9,426 nucleotides of DNA from Alphaproteobacteria bacterium HGW-Alphaproteobacteria-13 (GTDB lineage Bacteria > Pseudomonadota > Alphaproteobacteria > Sphingomonadales > Sphingomonadaceae): assembly GCA_002842935.1 (NCBI GenBank), contig PHEM01000100.1:1-9426 (forward strand). Direction: 5' to 3'. Below the pieces are notes generated by a model, which did not search any database, was not told the origin of the DNA, and was given only the letters and a program-made list of their open reading frames with translations. Position numbers and translations under genes: made by a program. How positions within the stretch are numbered: the stretch's first letter is position 1; each line of letters opens with the position of its first letter. Below, piece after piece: positions 6,547 to 9,426 of this stretch.

Positions 6547-6572
6547 AAAAAAGGGCGGCCACCAGGCCGCCC
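6547..6572 (-). terminator. Intrinsic terminator after ssb
   Basis: GGGCGGCC (6553-6560) and GGCCGCCC (6565-6572) form an 8-bp perfect GC stem with loop ACCA. On the minus strand it is followed by six T residues (6552-6547), a textbook rho-independent terminator 25 bp after the ssb stop. On the plus strand it is followed by GTTTT, so weak termination in the other direction is possible. It separates ssb from the par operon. Confidence 0.9.
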
Positions 6573-6596
6573 GTTTTAGGAGAAAGGGGAGGGGGC

Positions 6597-6911
6597 TTAG
6601 TCAGCCCCGCCCCGAACCAAGATACCCAGCCCCTCAGCGATCAGGTCCACCGAGTAGCGGGTTTCGCCATTGCTCTCGTAGCTGTTCTGGCGGACCCGTC
6701 CGGTGATGTGAACCAGGTCGCCCTTGCCCAAGTCAGCGGCGCGCTCTGCCAGCTGGCGGAAGAACGTCACGCGATTCCAGTGCGTATCGGTCTTCCATTC
6801 ATCGCCGTCCTTGCGGTTGTAGTTCGCGGCGACGGAAACATGGGTGACTTTATCGGTCGTATCGACACTGCCAACGCGGCCGATGATCCGAAATTCAGCG
6901 ATGTTCTGCAT
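6597..6911 (-). CDS. ssb: Single-stranded DNA-binding protein, short form without acidic tail
   Basis: SSB coats single-stranded DNA during replication, repair and conjugative entry. The start is ATG 6911 with AAAGGAG 7 nt upstream, giving 104 residues; a longer open frame to 7277 is the 5' leader. The OB-fold pattern is clear: AEFRIIGRVGS, VSVAANYN, THWNRVTFFRQLAERAA, LGKGDLVHITGRVRQ and TRYSVDLIAEGLGIL correspond to the strands and the conserved W-x-R-V region of bacterial SSB. The protein ends right after the OB fold (RGGAD): the flexible linker and acidic DDDIPF-like tip that recruits host partner proteins are absent. It is transcribed alone, between a structured leader and a strong terminator. 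The leader hairpin includes part of the ribosome binding site, so expression may be controlled by structure. Confidence 0.92.
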   Translation of the reverse strand: MQNIAEFRIIGRVGSVDTTDKVTHVSVAANYNRKDGDEWKTDTHWNRVTFFRQLAERAADLGKGDLVHITGRVRQNSYESNGETRYSVDLIAEGLGILVRGGAD

Positions 6912-6919
6912 GGTAGTCT

Positions 6920-7089
6920 CCTTTGGATAAGCGTTGCTGACGGATTTTTTGCGGCGGAGCTGAGCCACGCGGGCAAGCTGAAAATGGGAGGGTCCGCTTG
7001 CGGAAACCCAAGGCCGAAGGCCGGTTTTCTGCTTGCCCGCATTAGTGGCGATGCGGAGTTCGTATCCGTCAGACAGCAACGCCCAAAGG
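6920..7089 (-). promoter_or_regulatory. Large nested hairpin in the ssb leader
   Basis: Two sets of arms nest around one centre. The outer arms, 6920-6945 and 7064-7089, pair over 22 bp in three blocks (CCTTTGG/CCAAAGG, GCGTTGCTG/CAGCAACGC, ACGGAT/ATCCGT), interrupted by one 4-nt bulge on each side. The middle arms, GCGGGCAAGCTGAAAA (6969-6984) and TTTTCTGCTTGCCCGC (7025-7040), pair at 15 of 16 positions. Small hairpins (CCGC-TT-GCGG at 6994-7003, GGCC-GAA-GGCC at 7012-7022) fill the centre. The outer arm overlaps the ssb ribosome binding site AAAGGAG. This could be an RNA switch controlling ssb translation, a single-strand promoter, or a single-strand replication origin. Confidence 0.65.
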
Positions 7090-7126
7090 GAACGGCCCGA
7101 GTAGATGCAGCAATTTGGACTGGCGG

Positions 7127-7144
7127 CGGTGGCAGCTGCCACCG
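7127..7144. repeat. Palindromic repeat, copy 4 (18 bp, perfect)
   Basis: CGGTGGCAGCTGCCACCG, a perfect 18-bp palindrome with the same core as copy 1, lies about 40 bp upstream of the nested hairpin in front of ssb. Its place fits an operator or activator site of the ssb promoter. Confidence 0.85.
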
Positions 7145-7259
7145 GCCATTGGCTCCCATAGATCGCTGCGCTCGATCGGCGCGGCGGCGATTGGAAAACC
7201 CTGTCGCGGTTCCGCCGCTCTTTCCCTGCCTGGTAGTCCGATGACGCGGGCAGGGGACT

Positions 7260-7281
7260 GCCGGTGGCAGCTGCCACCGGC
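7260..7281. repeat. Palindromic repeat, copy 5 (22 bp, perfect)
   Basis: A perfect 22-bp palindrome, the core GGTGGCAGCTGCCACC extended by GCC/GGC, lies 23 bp after the recombinase stop. As RNA it would form a stem at the 3' end of the recombinase message, but no T-run follows on the minus strand. Copies 4 and 5 are 133 bp apart centre to centre. The DNA between them (7145-7259) holds no gene; I see only weak short repeats such as CCCTGCC/GGCAGGG. Confidence 0.85.
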
Positions 7282-7304
7282 TTGAAGCCGAACAGAAAGG
7301 GCGA

Positions 7305-8003
7305 TCAGCGATTCCGCTCATGGTGATTCCGTTGAGGGCTGGGTTCTTGCACCTGGGCGGCACGATGGGCCGCCCACACCCGCTTGACGGTGCTGCGGTC
7401 GCAATCGGCCAGCTCTGCGGTTTTGGCGATGCTCTTTCCCGCTTCGCGCAATGCCACAATGCGGGCGTGCGTTGCCCGATCGCCTTTGCGCCCTCCGCTG
7501 CGCCCTGCGGCCTTTGCCAAGGCGATACCTTGGCGCTGTCGCTCGCGGCGATCGGTGTAATCGTCGTGGGCCATCTGCAGGGCGATCTTCAAGAGCATCG
7601 CCTGAACAGATTCGAGCACGATGCGGGCGATGCCCTCGGCGTCGGCCGCGAGGTCGGACAGGTCCACGACGCCGGGGATGGCAAGTCGCGCGCCTCGCGC
7701 ACGAATTGTCTCAACCAGCTGCTCGGCCTCGGCCAAGGGAAGACGACTAATCCGGTCGATCTTCTCGGCAATCACCACTTCACCGGGTTGAAGATCGGCA
7801 ATCATGCGCAGCAACTCCGGGCGGTCGGCACGGGCACCCGATGCCTTCTCCCGATAGACTGCCGCGACATAATAGCCCGCTGCCTTCGCCTCGGCCACGA
7901 TGGCATCCTGCCGGCGTAAGTCCTGCGCATCGGTGCTGACGCGCAAATAAACGCGGGCGATCTGCGGCGCGAGGGCAGGGGACGGCTCAATATCAGTGGC
8001 CAT
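7305..8003 (-). CDS. Small serine recombinase (resolvase/invertase family)
   Basis: Serine recombinases of this size resolve plasmid multimers or transposition cointegrates by cutting at res sites. The 232-residue protein has the full catalytic set: RVYLRVSTDAQ with Arg21 and nucleophile Ser23, KASGARADRPELLRMI, and EKIDRISR with Asp83, Arg84 and Arg87, spaced as in gamma-delta resolvase. The long E helix covers about 127-160, and a C-terminal helix-turn-helix (about 195-217, GKSIAKTAELADCDRSTVKRVW) follows a Gly/Arg linker. The ATG at 8003 overlaps the end of the sigma-like gene by 11 nt, so the two are cotranscribed. On a plasmid next to par genes, a multimer-resolution role is likely; the family also includes ParA resolvase of RP4. 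No transposase gene is visible beside it. Its res site may be the repeat cluster at 8756-8863 or the inverted repeat at 8880-8955. Confidence 0.9.
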   Translation of the reverse strand: MATDIEPSPALAPQIARVYLRVSTDAQDLRRQDAIVAEAKAAGYYVAAVYREKASGARADRPELLRMIADLQPGEVVIAEKIDRISRLPLAEAEQLVETIRARGARLAIPGVVDLSDLAADAEGIARIVLESVQAMLLKIALQMAHDDYTDRRERQRQGIALAKAAGRSGGRKGDRATHARIVALREAGKSIAKTAELADCDRSTVKRVWAAHRAAQVQEPSPQRNHHERNR

Positions 8004-8727
8004 CGTTTGTTGAAGCTTCCTTGCCTAGCTGGGGACCATCCGGGGGAGAAGCCAGCATGTTGGATATGCTGGCTTCTGCGCTCGCGATTGCATCGCGGAT
8101 TTCATCGGCCTGTTCGCGCAGCGCCGCCAATTGGCGGTCGCGCGGCAAAATTGCCCTCAGCCAATTAGCGCGCTGCTCGATTTGAGCGATCTGTTCGGCA
8201 AAAAACTGAGCGTCGGATTTCATCCGATCAAGCTCAGCCTGCGCCACGCGTAGTTTGTGGTTCCAAGCGGAATCGCGCGCCTTCGCTCGCCTGACCTCAT
8301 CCCGGTCTTGCTTGGCCTTGCGCTTCCGCTCCTGATCTAGCGCCTTTTGCAAGGCATCGCGTTTCCTGATCCGCTCGGCCTCAGCCGCTTCATCACGCCT
8401 GCGCGCGATCAAAGCATCCAGCGCCGAACGATCGTGAATGTCTATGTTGTTGCAGACCCATCTGATCCTTCGGAATGCCTTGTCCTCGATTTGGCCGATG
8501 CGGCTTGGCGACACACCGACGATCTTTGCAGTCGCGGCAAGAGTGAGCGCGGGAGAGGGGCCAAGCCCGATCCGCAAGCGGACAACCTGTTGCTCATGCG
8601 GTTCCAGCATCGCAATCAACCGCTCGACGGTTCGATGGTCGGTGATCGACCTCGCCACATCGCGCTTTGCAAGCCGGGCTGCAAACAGCTCCATGGCCGA
8701 TTTCATCGCGTCGTCCTGACCGTTCAT
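7993..8727 (-). CDS. Sigma-70 region-4-like DNA-binding protein with long coiled coil
   Basis: I chose the ATG at 8727 (244 residues); ATG 8706, which has AGGA 8 nt upstream, is a good alternative. The frame is open back to a TTG at 8766, but this lies at the likely transcription start. Residues 40-90 closely follow sigma-70 region 4: LEPHEQQVVRLRIGLG, then TLAATAKIVGVSPSRIGQIEDKAFRRIRW, the -35-binding helix-turn-helix. No regions 1-3 are present, so it cannot be a complete sigma factor. Residues 105-225 are highly charged and almost free of proline and glycine, with heptad-like spacing (RRRDEAAEAERIRKRDAL), predicting a long coiled coil. A regulator or a DNA-bound architectural protein that forms oligomers is plausible. 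It is encoded directly before the recombinase, which it might assist or control. I do not recognise this domain combination as a named family. Confidence 0.75.
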   Translation of the reverse strand: MNGQDDAMKSAMELFAARLAKRDVARSITDHRTVERLIAMLEPHEQQVVRLRIGLGPSPALTLAATAKIVGVSPSRIGQIEDKAFRRIRWVCNNIDIHDRSALDALIARRRDEAAEAERIRKRDALQKALDQERKRKAKQDRDEVRRAKARDSAWNHKLRVAQAELDRMKSDAQFFAEQIAQIEQRANWLRAILPRDRQLAALREQADEIRDAIASAEASISNMLASPPDGPQLGKEASTNDGH

Positions 8728-8755
8728 GCCGGCTTTGAACCTTGCTCGTGCTAAT

Positions 8756-8863
8756 ATGGCGCACAATCTATACCATCTGCGCTAGGCGCGAAAGCCATGG
8801 CGCAGAATGCCGTTATCCCGACCCTATTGCGCCATGTTGTTGCAACCGACATTCTGCGCCTAG
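8756..8863. promoter_or_regulatory. Cluster of GGCGCA half-sites over the promoter of the sigma-like gene
   Basis: Four copies of ATGGCGCA or GGCGCAGAAT-like sequence occur in 105 bp: 8756-8767 and 8797-8809 in one orientation, 8824-8835 and 8850-8860 in the other. GGCGCAGAATG (8799-8809) and CATTCTGCGCC (8850-8860) are an exact 11-bp inverted pair, and CTAGGCGC (8782-8789) pairs with GCGCCTAG (8856-8863). A good extended -10 (TGGTATAGAT, minus strand 8775-8766) lies inside the cluster; I see no clear -35. The layout fits an operator for the sigma-like protein or a res site with several subsites for the recombinase. Confidence 0.55.
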
Positions 8864-8879
8864 GAGACCAGCGTGAAGG

Positions 8880-8955
8880 CGACATAAGCGAACATTCTAG
8901 ATACTTCCGAAGAGGGAGAGCTAGGTGGACGTTGCTAGAATGTTCGCTTATGTCG
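8880..8955. repeat. Perfect 21-bp inverted repeat with 34-nt spacer
   Basis: The left arm (8880-8900, beginning CGACATAAGCGAACATT) and right arm (8935-8955, ending GTTCGCTTATGTCG) are exact reverse complements over 21 bp. They lie in the gene-free region 8767-9081, between the sigma-like gene and the divergently oriented methyltransferase fragment. The 34-nt spacer is purine-rich and shows no internal symmetry. No T-run follows. It could be paired recombinase binding sites, the ends of a very small mobile element, or a cruciform-forming operator. The rest of the gene-free region (8956-9081) shows nothing further. Confidence 0.8.
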
Positions 8956-9081
8956 TCGACCGTTAGCTGAGCGGGCAGCAGGCTGGTGGGGGAAAGCGAA
9001 AATCGCAGGTTCTCTTTGATCCGATCTGGCATGCTATGCGACAGCCGATGCCAAATACGAATCTAGGATCTGCGTTTTTTC

Positions 9082-9330
9082 ATGAATTACGATGAATTGC
9101 CCCGCTCTGCCCTGATCCGCTTGCTCCAAGAGCATGACGAGGCGCTACAACAAGCGGGCAAAGACGGCATTGTGATGAACTACTCGGGGCGGACGGCCCC
9201 TTGGCAGATAACGCGCCTTGTTAAACCGAAGCTTAGCAGCATTTCCAAAAAGCTGTCCTGTGGGACAGAGGAAGCTCAGTGCGAAAATGAAATATGGGAC
9301 GGGGAAAACCTGTCCACGATGGTTAGTCTG
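9082..9330 (+). pseudogene. N-terminal fragment of a site-specific DNA methyltransferase
   Basis: The open frame begins MNYDELPRSALIRLLQEHDEAL and runs to WDGENLSTMVSL, then changes to unrelated residues and stops at 9348. As I recall, GENLSTMVSL is the stretch just before the VDLIxxDPPYNTG motif of type III-like adenine methyltransferases, so only the first 80 or so residues remain. Neither the catalytic DPPY motif nor an S-adenosylmethionine-binding motif is present, so the product cannot methylate DNA. The break coincides with the TG that starts the probable IS21-family end at 9329. The rest of the gene may lie beyond the insertion. The ribosome binding site is weak (AGGA 12-15 nt upstream). 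Confidence 0.6.
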
Positions 9331-9426
9331 AGGATCAGCGTGCAATAGGCACCCCCTTCGTGGGGTGATCGGCGTGCAAAAAGGACCCCTTCATCCCGGG
9401 GATTTAGTCGGCCGACTGGTTTTGAT
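9329..9426 (+). mobile_element. Left end of a probable IS21-family insertion sequence
   Basis: From TG at 9329 the sequence shows a tandem pair typical of the multiple terminal repeats of IS21-like elements: GATCAGCGTGCAA (9333-9345) and GATCGGCGTGCAA (9367-9379), continuing as similar 20-mers (9336-9355 and 9370-9389, 16 of 20 identical), 34 bp apart. A hairpin CACCCC/GGGGTG (9350-9367) and a 12-bp palindrome AGTCGGCCGACT (9406-9417) follow. No transposase codons are in the window; istA would be expected just beyond 9426. The family call rests on the repeat pattern and memory of related ends. Confidence 0.6.

Noticed and set aside
6912..7277. N-terminal extension of ssb and overlapping long frames
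   Set aside because: The ATG at 6911 has a strong ribosome binding site and the extension has no SSB similarity; the DNA is instead a structured leader with palindromes.
8751..9032. Minus-strand frame of 93 codons starting MPDRIKENLRF
   Set aside because: It runs through the 21-bp inverted repeat and the GGCGCA cluster, has no good ribosome binding site and shows no family signature. Most likely chance, although the first 25 residues look protein-like.
1..9426. CRISPR array, tRNA, rRNA or plasmid iterons
   Set aside because: No regularly spaced direct repeats of suitable length, no cloverleaf and no conserved rRNA stretches were seen; no replication initiator gene is present either.

Overview
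The window looks like part of a mobilizable plasmid, or an integrated plasmid-like element, from an alphaproteobacterium, most likely a sphingomonad. The host assignment is an inference from high GC content, protein style and recalled resemblance of the gene set, not from a search. No replication initiator gene, tRNA or rRNA is visible. The backbone (2273-8727) lies entirely on the minus strand and the flanking genes lie on the plus strand.

Left flank (1-2250, plus strand): a hypothetical protein (85-840) that looks as if its N-terminal export signal is missing, then a DUF4410-type lipoprotein (850-1515), about 400 bp without a gene but with one clear hairpin, and a small single-pass membrane protein (1912-2247) that converges on the relaxase gene.

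Backbone, in the direction of transcription (right to left): an orphan sigma-70 region-4-like DNA-binding protein with a long coiled coil (7993-8727), overlapping a small serine recombinase (7305-8003); a 390-bp gene-free stretch carrying two copies of a palindrome and a large nested hairpin that reaches the ssb ribosome binding site; ssb (6597-6911) with a strong terminator; a tightly coupled operon of XRE regulator, two-helix membrane protein, ParA and KorB-like ParB (6488-4069) ending at a second intrinsic terminator; a candidate oriT bounded by 16-bp inverted repeats (3878-3989); and mobC with an overlapping MOBP-type relaxase (3878-2273). The genes together would cover partition and global regulation (ParA/ParB/XRE), multimer resolution (recombinase), single-strand handling (SSB) and mobilization (MobC/relaxase).

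Right flank (8750-9426): a promoter region crowded with GGCGCA half-sites, a perfect 21-bp inverted repeat with a 34-nt spacer, the first quarter or so of a DNA methyltransferase gene, and the left end of what looks like an IS21-family insertion sequence that cuts this gene off.

The most striking non-coding signals are (1) a family of palindromes with core GGTGGCAGCTGCCACC at the borders of the mob, par, ssb and recombinase units, and (2) the nested hairpin in front of ssb, which could be an RNA leader hiding the ribosome binding site or a single-strand promoter of the kind that drives ssb on conjugative plasmids.
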